64,000 bases of DNA from Pseudomonadota bacterium (GTDB lineage: Bacteria > Pseudomonadota > Gammaproteobacteria > Burkholderiales > Thiobacteraceae). The stretch is taken from the NCBI GenBank assembly GCA_021812385.1, contig JAKANO010000015.1:25984-89983 (forward strand), in the 5' to 3' direction. Under the pieces are notes generated by a model. That model was given only the letters and a program-made list of their open reading frames with translations. It made no database searches and had not been told where the DNA came from. The position numbers and the translations under genes are program-made. Positions 42,657 to 51,374 of the stretch are shown here, piece after piece. Each line of letters begins with the position of its first letter. The first letter of the stretch is position 1.

Positions 42657-42800
42657 AAAGTTGTTTTTCGTCAGCATTGGTTAGGCATTTATGAACACTT
42701 GGGCGGATTACTTGGGGCTAGGGTATTGATAAAAAGCATGTCTTTCGCCATGTTCGACCCACTTAGTGTAAGTATGTTAAGCAGCATCATCTCAAGATCT

Positions 42801-43292
42801 TCATGGAATATCCCGTCCAGGTTTTTTATACGAAATCCACAGCAACAAATCTGAAATCAATAACGCTACCCAATAATCCGTCGGTGCAAACCATAGCCAG
42901 TGGATGTGCCAGGGAATGTGCGCAGGATTGAAGTGCGCCAGTCCATAGGCCGGGTTGAAGACAAACCACAAAAAATCTTCCGTGATCCAAAACAGCATGA
43001 TGCAGGCAATCACGCGCGCCTCCAGCCGCCACGACCATTGCCGCATGAAGATCAAGGGGAAATGAAAAAACAGCGCGACGAAAGGAAACACCCAGGCGTG
43101 GTAGCCGGTCATCGGGCGCCCGCCCCAGAAGATGTCCAGCAGCCAGTGGTGCTCGATGCGCCAGGTCGGTAAATTCGCGGCCCAGCCCGCTGGGCCTTCG
43201 ATTTGTATTTCTACCTGGGCGAAGAAAAAGCCGAGCAGTACAACCCAAGCTAACAGCAGCATCGGCTGCGGCGGGCGGTCTGTTCCGGGCAT
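42801..43292 (-). CDS. Integral membrane protein of unknown function
   Basis: 163 residues with four or five membrane helices and an unusually high Trp/His/Phe content (IEHHWLLDIFWGGRPMTGYH; HIPWHIHWLWF). The clustered His residues could bind metal, as in membrane hydroxylases or desaturases, but no full motif is seen. Its ATG directly follows the TAA of the upstream glycosyltransferase gene, so both are co-transcribed and it may act on the same lipid pathway. Confidence 0.65.
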   Translation of the reverse strand: MPGTDRPPQPMLLLAWVVLLGFFFAQVEIQIEGPAGWAANLPTWRIEHHWLLDIFWGGRPMTGYHAWVFPFVALFFHFPLIFMRQWSWRLEARVIACIMLFWITEDFLWFVFNPAYGLAHFNPAHIPWHIHWLWFAPTDYWVALLISDLLLWISYKKPGRDIP

Positions 43293-44426
43293 TTATTTTT
43301 CTATCTGGTTCAATACGCGCGCCAGCACTTGGCGTGCAGCGCCGGGCCGGCCTAGTGCGCGCGCTTTGTCGCGCATCTCGGCCAGCTTGGCGGGATGTTC
43401 CAAAAGATAGCACACGCGGTATTCGAGAGTGACGCGATCGAAGGCTTTGAGGGCGACGCCTTGCTCCAGCAGGAAATCGGAGTTGCGTTCTTCCTGGCCG
43501 GGGATCGGCGCGTTGACGATCATCGGCAGCCCCATCGCCAAGCACTCCGAGGTGGTCAGCCCGCCGGGCTTGGTGATGACCAAATCGGCGCAGGCCATCA
43601 AGCGTTCGACCTGATTGGTGAAGCCTTGCGGCACCAGTCGCCCAGGATGCTTCTTGGCGAGCGCTTGTAAGGCGGCCAGTGCGGGCGCATTTTTACCGGC
43701 CAATACGATCAGCTGGAAATTTGCTTCCAAGGTCAGCAAGCGTTCGGCAATCGCATCCAGGCTACCGAGTCCCGCGCCGCCGCCCATCAATAAAATTGTG
43801 GTGCGTTGTGCATCGAGTCCGAATTCATGCGCGCATTCGGCGCGGTCTAGCGGCTGGGCGAAGGCCGGCATGATGGGGATGCCGGTGACAGCGATCGCGG
43901 CATCGGCGATGCCTTGGGCGCGCATGCGGAACGCCACTTCATCGTTGGCCGCGAAATAGCCGGTCATGTGCTCATGCACCCACATGCGATGCAGGTCGAA
44001 GTCGGTGACTTGCACCCACACCGGGCAGTGCAGGGTGTTTTTGCGCAGCATGCGCGACAACAGTTCGGCCGGCATGAAGTGGGTGCAGATGATGGCGTCC
44101 GGCTGGAAGGCAGCGATCTCTTTCAGCAGCGGCTTGGTGTTGAGTCGTTCAACGGCACGACGAAACTTTTCCGTGGCGCTGTTGGCGTCGGCTTCGTTGG
44201 TGATTTGATACAGATAGCCCCACAGCGTGGGCGCCTTGTTCACCAGCTTGATGTAGAAATCGGTGTAGACCTTGCGAAAACCGGCGGTGACGAAATCCAT
44301 CACATCCAGGTGCTTGGCTTCGACTGCGTATTCCGGCAAGTCGGCATAGGCGCGCAGGGCTTCGGCGGCGCGCATGTGCCCCGCGCCGGCGGATACGCTT
44401 AATAGCAGGATTCTTTTTTTGGACAT
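43293..44426 (-). CDS. MGDG synthase family glycosyltransferase
   Basis: 377 residues from ATG 44426. It is a MurG/MGDG-synthase-like GT-B protein: N-terminal LLLSVSAGAGHMRAAEALR, acceptor-side CTHFMPAELLSRMLRK, and donor-side GGGAGLGSLDAIAERLL and KPGGLTTSECLAMGLPMIV. It probably transfers a sugar to diacylglycerol or a similar lipid at the inner face of the membrane. The frame runs 36 codons further upstream but without family similarity. It is in an operon with the small membrane protein downstream. Confidence 0.88.
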   Translation of the reverse strand: MSKKRILLLSVSAGAGHMRAAEALRAYADLPEYAVEAKHLDVMDFVTAGFRKVYTDFYIKLVNKAPTLWGYLYQITNEADANSATEKFRRAVERLNTKPLLKEIAAFQPDAIICTHFMPAELLSRMLRKNTLHCPVWVQVTDFDLHRMWVHEHMTGYFAANDEVAFRMRAQGIADAAIAVTGIPIMPAFAQPLDRAECAHEFGLDAQRTTILLMGGGAGLGSLDAIAERLLTLEANFQLIVLAGKNAPALAALQALAKKHPGRLVPQGFTNQVERLMACADLVITKPGGLTTSECLAMGLPMIVNAPIPGQEERNSDFLLEQGVALKAFDRVTLEYRVCYLLEHPAKLAEMRDKARALGRPGAARQVLARVLNQIEK

Positions 44427-44517
44427 GGGGGGGTGCAGATGCGCGTGTTGAAAAAACGTTAGGGTAACATTTACGGCGGCAGATGCTACGGGGTGGTTCA
44501 ACAATTGTGCTGCGGTG

Positions 44518-44551
44518 AAAAAACCGCCCACCACGACAGGGTGGTGGACGG
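44518..44551 (-). terminator. Rho-independent terminator after btuB
   Basis: Read on the minus strand, an 11-bp stem (44551-44541 with 44534-44524, one G-T pair) and 6-nt loop is followed by a run of six T (44523-44518). It lies 39 bp beyond the btuB stop codon. Confidence 0.85.
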
Positions 44552-44589
44552 CGAGAGCAAGATCAAATTTGAATCTTGCGCGCTAAGTT

Positions 44590-46518
44590 TCAAGGCTTGA
44601 AACGGTACTCCACGGCAGTAAAGAAGGTGCGCTCGGCCTCTGGGTAGGCGTTAAACGTTGGGCTGCTTAAAGAGCGTACCCCATAGCTGAAGTATTTTTC
44701 ATTCAACAGGTTTTTCACGCCCAATGCCAAACGCCAATTGTGAATGTCATGAAAAATCCCTGCATTGACCAGGACGTAACTGGGTATTTTGCGCCCGAAG
44801 GTGTTGGCTTGGTCGTTGTCGAAGCGCTGTGAGCCTACGTACTGCGCATCGGTGCTGAACCGTGTTTTGCTGTTCAGATTCCAGGTCAGGCCGAGGTTGG
44901 CGCCATGACGCGGAACCAAGGGGATATCGTTTCCCGTGACATCCACGCCGCCATAACTGCCTTCCCTGAATTTCGCTTCCGTGTAGCTGTAGTTTGCCTT
45001 CAGCGTTATGTCGCGCCGCGCGAGCCATGTGCCATTCAGTTCAAGTCCACGGCGTTCGGTTGGGGATAAGTTGATGTTCGATCCGAACGATCCGGCCAGG
45101 CGTTGAAAATAGATTTCGTTGTTTAAGCGCATGCGGTAAATGGATAGGCCCAGCTTGCTCGTGTTGCCTTGGAGTTCCAGCCCGACTTCCATGTCGTGCG
45201 AGGTTTGCGGTTCGAGCAAGGCGACCTGGTCCTTGTTTTCATCCACAGTGGCGATCCGAAAACTGCGCCCGGTTTTGATGAAAGTGGAAACGCCCGGCGC
45301 CCACGTATGCCTTAGGCCGAGTTCGAAGGCGGTAGGCGTGCGGTTCTGTCCTTGCGTGCCCAGGGTTGAGCGCACATGCTGCAAGCGTGCGCCCCAACTA
45401 AATTCGGTGGCTGCGCTCAGGCTGGTTTGATTGTGAAAATACAGGGCTTGGTTCTTTTGGCCGGCGAGCGTTGCGCCGCCGAAATTATCACTGGATTTAT
45501 AGTTCCAATCGTCCCAATCCAAACCGACGATGCTGACGTTGGGTTTGCCGAAAAGATCATGCTGAATTTTTACCCGTGGAGTGGCGGCCAGTACATTGAC
45601 TTGCGTGTTGAGCCGGTAACTTGAGTACAAGGCGCTCGCTTCGCGTTGGCGATAGGAAAGGTCGGCCGTCCATTCGGTGTTGCCAAGAGTGGCGGCGCCT
45701 CCCAGGCTGACATGTTTGCCGGTACGCGTGCTGAAGTCGTTAGGGCTGGCGGTGCCGCGCCGATCCGTGGCGAGCTGGGCTTCGGTGCGGCTGCCCGGTA
45801 AGCGCAAAGTCTGGTCATCGCTACCGAATCTTATTTTCCAGTTTATGCCGAACACGGGAAAGCGCAGATCGCCTTCAAGGTTTTCTTGGCGCACTTGATT
45901 GTTGTCGCGGTAGTTGTCTGAATCATAGCGGTTGGCATGCAGACCGAGACTGAGTGCTTGCGTACCCAGGAGTCCACCGGCCCGAACATCGGTCGTGTTA
46001 TAGCTGCCGTAGTTCAGCGCGGCGTATGCCTCGCGCTGCCCGGCGCGCGGCGCGCGCGTGATGATGTTGATGACGCCGCCAGTCGCGCCGCCGCCGTACA
46101 GTACCGCGCCGCTGCCGCGCACCACTTCGATGCGTTCGATGGCATCGAGTGGAATGCTCGATAATTGCGCGGGCAGCAATTCGATTTCACTTAGTCGCTG
46201 CCCATCGAGCAGCACCAGCGTATTGCGGTCGCCGGTGATGCCGAATCCGCGCAAATCGATCTGCGAATCCGGGCTGCCGCTGTTGTTGCGGGTTTTAATC
46301 CCGGCCTCGTGCGATAGCAACTCGGGCAGCGTAGTGGCGGTGCTGTGCTCGATGGTGTCGCGAGTAATGACGCTAATGCTGGCCGGTATTTTTTCTGGTG
46401 CCGCTGCGAAGCGTTGCGGCGTCACGACCGTGCTGCGTAATTCAAAAACGGGTAGTTCTTCGGCAAAGGTGTTGCCGACAGCGCAAACGAGTGCGCTGGC
46501 GAGGATGGTGTTTCTCAT
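44590..46518 (-). CDS. btuB: TonB-dependent vitamin B12 receptor BtuB
   Basis: 642 residues. A signal peptide (about 1-19) is followed by a plug domain (VVTPQRFAAAPEKIPASISV ... IERIEVVRGSGAVLYGGGATGGVINIITR) and a 22-strand barrel ending in an aromatic-rich C-terminus (FFTAVEYRFKP). The TonB box probably lies in FELRSTVVTPQ. The cobalamin riboswitch in its leader makes B12 or a close relative the probable ligand. It is monocistronic with its own terminator. Confidence 0.92.
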   Translation of the reverse strand: MRNTILASALVCAVGNTFAEELPVFELRSTVVTPQRFAAAPEKIPASISVITRDTIEHSTATTLPELLSHEAGIKTRNNSGSPDSQIDLRGFGITGDRNTLVLLDGQRLSEIELLPAQLSSIPLDAIERIEVVRGSGAVLYGGGATGGVINIITRAPRAGQREAYAALNYGSYNTTDVRAGGLLGTQALSLGLHANRYDSDNYRDNNQVRQENLEGDLRFPVFGINWKIRFGSDDQTLRLPGSRTEAQLATDRRGTASPNDFSTRTGKHVSLGGAATLGNTEWTADLSYRQREASALYSSYRLNTQVNVLAATPRVKIQHDLFGKPNVSIVGLDWDDWNYKSSDNFGGATLAGQKNQALYFHNQTSLSAATEFSWGARLQHVRSTLGTQGQNRTPTAFELGLRHTWAPGVSTFIKTGRSFRIATVDENKDQVALLEPQTSHDMEVGLELQGNTSKLGLSIYRMRLNNEIYFQRLAGSFGSNINLSPTERRGLELNGTWLARRDITLKANYSYTEAKFREGSYGGVDVTGNDIPLVPRHGANLGLTWNLNSKTRFSTDAQYVGSQRFDNDQANTFGRKIPSYVLVNAGIFHDIHNWRLALGVKNLLNEKYFSYGVRSLSSPTFNAYPEAERTFFTAVEYRFKP

Positions 46519-46531
46519 GCTGACTCCTTAT

Positions 46532-46551
46532 GGCGTGCAAACCCGCACGCC
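46532..46551 (-). promoter_or_regulatory. Hairpin just upstream of the btuB ribosome binding site
   Basis: On the minus strand GGCGTGC (46551-46545) pairs with GCACGCC (46538-46532) with a 6-nt loop. It stands two bases before AAGGAGT (46529-46523) and the btuB start at 46518. This is where a translation-controlling expression platform of the riboswitch is expected. Confidence 0.5.
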
Positions 46552-46584
46552 GTACGTGGTAAAGGAGAAATGCGCGGGAATGAA

Positions 46585-46762
46585 GGAACAGTCGAAACCG
46601 GTCTGCCGCAAGCCCGCAGCATTTCCAAATATTTCTGGCCGGTCTCCGGGCTCGCGATTAACGATTGCCGCCTTCCCGGGTTTCCCCAGTGGCGCGCAGT
46701 TTTTTACAAACTGCTGTGGCAATCTAAAACTCGCATACCGTTGCGGGTGCAGCGAAGGCTTT
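46585..46762 (-). ncRNA. Cobalamin riboswitch in the btuB leader
   Basis: On the minus strand the leader contains GCCACTGG (B12 box, near 46693-46686), then GGGAAGGC, and AGCCCGGAGACCGGCC (near 46652-46637), the conserved words of cobalamin riboswitches in the right order, with the P1/P2-like GC-rich flanks. Exact ends are estimated. It should lower btuB expression when adenosyl- or another cobalamin is bound. Confidence 0.9.
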
Positions 46763-46767
46763 AGATC

Positions 46768-46851
46768 AGGCGTCGGGCGCCAGGTGCCAGGCGTCAGAGA
46801 TGGCGGTTAACTGTTTTCCCTGATGCCTGACGCCCGTCGCCTGACGCCTAG
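46768..46851. repeat. Inverted-repeat element of AGGCGTC units
   Basis: The left part (46768-46797, AGGCGTCGGGCGCCAGGTGC...) and right part (46820-46851) are opposing arrays of AGGCGTC/GACGCCT units around a 22-nt centre. It abuts the 5' end of the cobalamin riboswitch. The 46852-47134 stretch to its right shows nothing definite apart from the expected zapB promoter. Confidence 0.7.
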
Positions 46852-47134
46852 CTCCTACCTTACTTCCCGTTTCACCCCGTGCGCCGAGCGGCGCTTGGGA
46901 CACCTGAAACTGGCGCGATTGTACCGAAATATCGGGAATCGAGCCGCCGAAGATTGTTGTGTGAGTGCTTGCTCTTGTGACTAAGGCTTTCAATTGGCGA
47001 GTCAAATAGGGTGGCAGGTAAAATAAGCGGCTGTTTCTGTGCTCGAACCCCGAGCGCCGTTATTGCTTAAAGCACTTTCAAAAGAATATGTTAGCGATTG
47101 ACTTTACAGTGATTTCAAACTTATAGTGTCGTCC

Positions 47135-47329
47135 ATGGATAGCGAGCTGAAAAGCCTGGAGCAGAAAATTTCCCAGCTCGTTGGGTTCTCCCAACGGCTG
47201 CGCGAAGAAAACCACACGCTGCGGCAGCAAGTGGTGCAGGAACAAAACCAGAATAAACATCTGAACGAAAAGTTGAATGGGGCGAAACAGCGGCTCCAAA
47301 GCTTGCTCGATCAAATCCCCGAAAGTTAA
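47135..47329 (+). CDS. zapB: ZapB-like cell-division coiled-coil protein
   Basis: 64 residues from ATG 47135. The whole chain is a coiled coil with heptads (LKSLEQKISQLVGF, LREENHTLRQQVVQEQ), matching short ZapB/TIGR02449 proteins. It lies two bases before zapA. It probably cross-links Z-ring components through ZapA. The frame could also begin at GTG 47126. Confidence 0.8.
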   Translation: MDSELKSLEQKISQLVGFSQRLREENHTLRQQVVQEQNQNKHLNEKLNGAKQRLQSLLDQIPES

Positions 47330-47331
47330 GC

Positions 47332-47643
47332 ATGGCGTCTGACTCAAAAAGCTTGGACGTAACCATCATGGGCCGCTCGTTCAAAGTGGCGTGCCCGCCG
47401 GAAGAGCGTGCCGGCCTGTTGGAAGCGGTGGATTACCTGGATCGCAAGATGCAGGAAATCAAGGAATCCGGCAAAGTCGTCAACCTCGAACGCATCGCCA
47501 TCATGGCGGCGCTAAACATTACGCATGAGTTCCTCAATACCCGTGTTGGCGGATTTGATGTGGGCGACTTTAAGCGTAGAATCTCTCACCTGAATGAACA
47601 AATCGACCAGTCCTTGGCGGACGATTCCGATTTGTTCAAGTAA
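47332..47643 (+). CDS. zapA: Cell-division protein ZapA
   Basis: 103 residues with the ZapA start SLDVTIMGRSFKVACPPEER and helix ERIAIMAALNITHEFL. It bundles FtsZ filaments. The order zapB-zapA-ssrS-5-FCL gene is conserved across beta- and gammaproteobacteria and supports this call and the RNA call that follows. Confidence 0.93.
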   Translation: MASDSKSLDVTIMGRSFKVACPPEERAGLLEAVDYLDRKMQEIKESGKVVNLERIAIMAALNITHEFLNTRVGGFDVGDFKRRISHLNEQIDQSLADDSDLFK

Positions 47644-47671
47644 AGCGCACAGCGCGCTTTTCACCGCTTCA

Positions 47672-47850
47672 TGCTCTCTGCGGTGCTCGTTTCGGTTAAA
47701 CATTCCTTGAACCAATGAATCATCCTTGGTTGCGGCACTACAGGTGCTTTTGTGCGCGTCCCTCGCGGATGTACCTACGGCACTCTTGTTGCGACCCCTT
47801 GAACCCTAGGTTCAGGATGATGGCCGCGACAGCATTTGCAGGGGGCACCC
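47672..47850 (+). ncRNA. ssrS: 6S RNA
   Basis: About 180 nt between zapA and the 5-formyltetrahydrofolate cyclo-ligase gene, the conserved place of ssrS. The ends pair (CTCTGCGGTGCTCG near 47675 with GACAGCATTTGCAGGG near 47828-47843), giving the long 6S closing stem with an internal open bubble. The RNA mimics an open promoter and holds sigma70 RNA polymerase. Ends are approximate. Confidence 0.85.
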
Positions 47851-47862
47851 CTCATTTCAGCA

Positions 47863-48450
47863 ATGGATAAATCCACGATACGCCGCGAGATGCGCGCCCA
47901 GCGCCGCGCCATGAGCCCGCATGAAACGCGTGCCGCGGCGCTGCGTTTGCTGCGCTTGGCGCAACGCCATCGCCTGCTGCATTTTCGCCGCATCGGCTTT
48001 TATCTGCCGATGGGCGAGGAAATCGATTTGATCCCCTTGCTCAATGCCGCGTTGTGGCTGAAGCGCGCCTGTTATCTGCCGGTGATTCCCAAGCGCGGCG
48101 CGCGGCGCATGTGGTTTTCACGCATTGGCGCGCGCAACGCTTGGTATCAAAACCGTTTTGGGATTTTCGAACATGCGGCGCGCGAGCGGCGGCGTGCGCG
48201 GCAACTCGATGTATTGTTCATGCCGCTGGTCGCATTCGACGCGCACGGCAACCGCCTCGGCATGGGCGGCGGCTACTACGACACCAGCCTGGCTTATTTG
48301 CGTACGCGCCGCGTGTTCCGCAAGCCCAAACTGATCGGCGTAGCGTATGATTTCCAGCGCGTCGCAACGCTACCCAATGAGCCGTGGGATGTGCCGCTGG
48401 ATGCGGTGTTGACCGACCGGGCCTTGTATCGATTTCGAAAAGAGAATTAA
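47863..48450 (+). CDS. 5-formyltetrahydrofolate cyclo-ligase
   Basis: 195 residues from ATG 47863. Family motifs are the RREMRAQRRAMSP start, GFYLPMGEEIDLIPLL, DVLFMPLVAFDAHGNRLGMG and GGYYDTSLAYL. It makes 5,10-methenyl-THF from 5-formyl-THF with ATP. It directly follows 6S RNA, as ygfA does in E. coli. The final segment LPNEPWDVPLDAVLTD is typical. Confidence 0.95.
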   Translation: MDKSTIRREMRAQRRAMSPHETRAAALRLLRLAQRHRLLHFRRIGFYLPMGEEIDLIPLLNAALWLKRACYLPVIPKRGARRMWFSRIGARNAWYQNRFGIFEHAARERRRARQLDVLFMPLVAFDAHGNRLGMGGGYYDTSLAYLRTRRVFRKPKLIGVAYDFQRVATLPNEPWDVPLDAVLTDRALYRFRKEN

Positions 48451-48465
48451 AGCAAAGGACCCGCT

Positions 48466-48945
48466 ATGCGTTACTGGTTAATGAAATCCGAGCCATCCGA
48501 TGTCAGCATCGACGACTTGGCCAAGCTGCCGAATCAAGCCGTGGCTTGGTATGGCGTGCGCAATTATCAAGCGCGCAATTTCATGCGCGACCAAATGAAA
48601 ATTGGCGACAAAGTGCTGTTCTATCATTCGAATTGCGAAGAACCCGGCATCGCCGGGCTGGCCGAGGTGAGCGCGCTGGCGTATCCGGATGAAACCCAGT
48701 TCGATCCGAAGAATCATTATTTCGACCCCAAGGCCACGCGCGAGACGCCGCGCTGGTTCAATGTCGATGTGAAGTTTGTGAAGAAGACGCGCCTGCTATC
48801 CATCAAGGAAATGCGCGAGCATCCCGAGCTGGCGCATATGCGCACCTTGCAAAAGGGCAATCGCCTGTCGATTACGCCGGTGGATCCCAAGGAATGGGCC
48901 TTTATCGAAAAGCTGTTGTCGTCCAAAACGAGCGCCAAGTCGTAA
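48466..48945 (+). CDS. EVE domain protein
   Basis: 159 residues, a single EVE (PUA-like) domain: RYWLMKSEPSDVSIDDL, then WYGVRNYQARNFMRDQMKIGD and FYHSNCEEPGIAGLAEV. EVE proteins bind modified bases in DNA or RNA and resemble human THYN1. It lies 15 bp after the folate gene and probably in its operon. The ligand is not known. Confidence 0.93.
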   Translation: MRYWLMKSEPSDVSIDDLAKLPNQAVAWYGVRNYQARNFMRDQMKIGDKVLFYHSNCEEPGIAGLAEVSALAYPDETQFDPKNHYFDPKATRETPRWFNVDVKFVKKTRLLSIKEMREHPELAHMRTLQKGNRLSITPVDPKEWAFIEKLLSSKTSAKS

Positions 48946-48968
48946 TTCAATAAGCCGGTAAGCACAAC

Positions 48969-49766
48969 ATGTTGGAATGGATGGCGTACATTGCGCTGGG
49001 CTTGTTCGCAGGCTTTTTTGCCGGCTTGCTGGGCGTGGGCGGCGGTTTGATTATCGTGCCGGTGCTGGCGTTTATTTTTGCGGCGCAGCATTTCCCCGCG
49101 CACTACGTGATGCACTTGGCACTCGGCACTTCGCTGGCCAGTATCATTTTCACCTCGATCTCCAGCTTGCGCGCGCACCATGCGCACGTGGCGGTGGATT
49201 GGAAGGTCTGGCGTGAAGTGACGCCCGGCATCGTGACCGGAACTTTATTGGGGACCGTGCTGGCGGCGTATCTGTCGGCGCACTTTCTTAAGCTTTTTTT
49301 CGTGGTGTTTGTCTTTTATGTGGGCACGCAGATGTTGCTCGACATCAAACCCAAAGCGGCGCGCGCGCTGCCGGGTTTGCCCGGCATGTTTGCCGCCGGC
49401 AATGTCATCGGCGCGGTGTCGAGCTTGGTGGGGATCGGCGGCGGCACGCTTTCAGTGCCGTTTATGACTTGGTGCAATGTGACGCTGCATCGCGCGATCG
49501 GCACTTCGGCGGCCATTGGTTTGCCCATTGCGATTGCGGGCGCGCTGGGCTATGTTGCAAATGGGCTGGCAGTGCGTAGCGTGCTGCCCGCGCACAGCCT
49601 CGGCTTCGTCTATTTGCCGGCGCTGGCGGCGATCGTGGTGGCGAGCATTGTAACGGCGCCGCTGGGGGCCAAGCTGGCGCATCGGCTGCCGGTGAAGAAA
49701 TTGAAAAAGATTTTTGCGCTCTTGTTGTTTACCTTGGGCATTCGAATGGCCGTGAGTTTATTTTAA
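48969..49766 (+). CDS. TauE/SafE family membrane transporter
   Basis: 265 residues with eight or so membrane helices in two repeats; GLLGVGGGLIIVPVLAFIF and SSLVGIGGGTLSVPFMTWC are the paired family motifs. Members export or import sulfite, sulfoacetate or similar organosulfonates. In a sulfur oxidiser a role with sulfur anions is plausible but not shown. It lies 23 bp after the EVE gene. Confidence 0.9.
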   Translation: MLEWMAYIALGLFAGFFAGLLGVGGGLIIVPVLAFIFAAQHFPAHYVMHLALGTSLASIIFTSISSLRAHHAHVAVDWKVWREVTPGIVTGTLLGTVLAAYLSAHFLKLFFVVFVFYVGTQMLLDIKPKAARALPGLPGMFAAGNVIGAVSSLVGIGGGTLSVPFMTWCNVTLHRAIGTSAAIGLPIAIAGALGYVANGLAVRSVLPAHSLGFVYLPALAAIVVASIVTAPLGAKLAHRLPVKKLKKIFALLLFTLGIRMAVSLF

Positions 49767-49777
49767 GGGAGGCTAAC

Positions 49778-50506
49778 ATGCGTATTATTGCCGCGGTTTT
49801 ATTGTTGCTGACTTCCGTTTTCGCTTATGCGGGCGCGGATTATGCGCGCGAGAAAAAATGGGCCGACGAAATCACGCCGGGCATCGTGGTGGGTGATCCG
49901 GTTTATTTGGAGCTCAAGCAAGGGCACAAATTCCTGACCTTGTTTACCGAGGTCAAGGATGCCAAAAAAGCCCTGATCATTGTCCATGGCCTGGGGATTC
50001 ATCCCGATTGGGGGATGGTGGGTACCTTGCGCACCCAGCTTGCCGACCATGGCTACACCACGCTCTCGGTGCAAATGCCGGTGCTGGCAAACGAGGCGAC
50101 GCCCGAGCAATATACGGCCACCTTCCCGGAAGCCGCACAGCGCATTGCCGTGGCAGTGGATTTCCTGAAGGCCAAGGGCTATCAAAAAATTGCCATCGTG
50201 TCGCATAGCCTGGGTTCGCGCATGAGCCGTGTGTATGTTCTGAAACATCATTCCGAGCTGTTCGCCTGGGCGTCTCTCGGCATCGGCGGCGGCGATACGT
50301 ATGCCGGCGTGAAAATTCCGGTGCTGGATCTATACGGTGAGAATGATTTGCCGCCGGTGCTAAAAGGAGTTGCGGCGCGCGCCGCATCGCTCAAGGGCAA
50401 TCTCGGTTCCAAGCAAGTGAAAATACCCAAGGCCGATCACTTCTACAACAATCATGAAGTGGAAATGGTCAAGGCCGTGGAAGATTTTCTGGATTCGATA
50501 AAGTAA
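49778..50506 (+). CDS. Exported alpha/beta-hydrolase-like protein (DUF3530-like)
   Basis: 242 residues. A signal peptide (about 1-19) is followed by an alpha/beta-hydrolase core: IIVHGLGIHPDWGMVGTLR, the nucleophile-like SHSLGSRMS (Ser in GxSxG-like context HSLG), and a late PKADHFYNNHE with the probable catalytic His. It lies 11 bp after the TauE gene. A protein of similar size and layout is encoded at 55558. The substrate is unknown. Confidence 0.8.
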   Translation: MRIIAAVLLLLTSVFAYAGADYAREKKWADEITPGIVVGDPVYLELKQGHKFLTLFTEVKDAKKALIIVHGLGIHPDWGMVGTLRTQLADHGYTTLSVQMPVLANEATPEQYTATFPEAAQRIAVAVDFLKAKGYQKIAIVSHSLGSRMSRVYVLKHHSELFAWASLGIGGGDTYAGVKIPVLDLYGENDLPPVLKGVAARAASLKGNLGSKQVKIPKADHFYNNHEVEMVKAVEDFLDSIK

Positions 50507-50532
50507 TGCGCTGAGTTGCACCGGGCATCCGC

Positions 50533-50898
50533 TTGTATCAAATTCTGGCCGACAGCGTACTCGTCCTGCATTTTCTGTTTATTGCGTTTGTGCTCGGCGG
50601 CGGCTTGCTGGTGCTGCGCCGGCCGCGCTTGGCCTGGCTGCACTTGCCGGCGGTGGCGTGGGGCATTGTGGTGGAAATCATGGGCTGGGTGTGCCCGCTC
50701 ACGCCGCTGGAAAATCACTTGCGTGCGCTGGCCGGGGCAAATGCTTATTCCGGGGATTTTGTGGAGCGCTATTGCTTGCCCGTCATGTATCCGGCCGGAC
50801 TCACGCCGCAAATTCAGGTGCTGTTGGCGGGTGTGGTGCTGGCGCTGAATGGCGTAATTTATGCGGCGCTGATTCGCGCGCATTGGCGCCGACGTTAA
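50533..50898 (+). CDS. DUF2784 membrane protein
   Basis: 121 residues, four membrane helices, with the DUF2784 pattern LADSVLVLHFLFIAFVLGGG, GWVCPLTPLENHLR and RYCLPVMYP. No function is known for the family. The start used is TTG 50533, since no ATG or GTG fits. Its stop overlaps the convergent S24-like gene by four bases. Confidence 0.85.
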   Translation: MYQILADSVLVLHFLFIAFVLGGGLLVLRRPRLAWLHLPAVAWGIVVEIMGWVCPLTPLENHLRALAGANAYSGDFVERYCLPVMYPAGLTPQIQVLLAGVVLALNGVIYAALIRAHWRRR

Positions 50899-51257
50899 AT
50901 GTAAGACTTCTGCTCTTTGCGCCGCCCCGGCTTCTTTTTCAAGGACACTACCGCGACGACATCTTCCGGACCTTGCAAATCAATGGGCGGGTAAGCGGGA
51001 TTGAGGGCGGTGATTTGCCAGTGCTCGCCGTTGATTTTTAATTGGCGGAAATAATATTCCGCGCCGATCTTCGCAATCACGAAAGAGCCGTCTTGCACGC
51101 TGCCTTCCGGCTCGCACACGATAATGTCGCCATGCTGGAATTCGGGTTCCATTTTGTCGTCCAGCACCATCAGGGCGAACGGCTCGTCGCTGGAACAGCC
51201 GCCGTCATCGGCGGCGTCATTGAGCGGCTGGATCGGGATAATTTTCTTTTCAGTCAT
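50895..51257 (-). CDS. S24 (LexA/UmuD-like) domain protein lacking the catalytic serine
   Basis: 120 residues consisting of only the S24 beta-domain: LDDKMEPEFQHGDIIVCEPEG, then DGSFVIAKIGAEYYFRQLK. The Ser normally found in the GDSM motif is Lys35, while the general-base Lys63 in AKI is kept. It therefore cannot self-cleave in the normal way. There is no DNA-binding domain. It may be a dominant partner or binding-only relative. Similar stand-alone proteins exist in betaproteobacteria. Confidence 0.8.
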   Translation of the reverse strand: MTEKKIIPIQPLNDAADDGGCSSDEPFALMVLDDKMEPEFQHGDIIVCEPEGSVQDGSFVIAKIGAEYYFRQLKINGEHWQITALNPAYPPIDLQGPEDVVAVVSLKKKPGRRKEQKSYI

Positions 51258-51374
51258 GGCGCGATTTTACTACGCTATGGGTGCTGAATATAGGCGCGCT
51301 TGGAATCGGGTTTTTCACGCGCATGGGCCTGCATCGGTGGTAGGCTATCGGCTCTCGAACTTCCGGCTGTGCAG

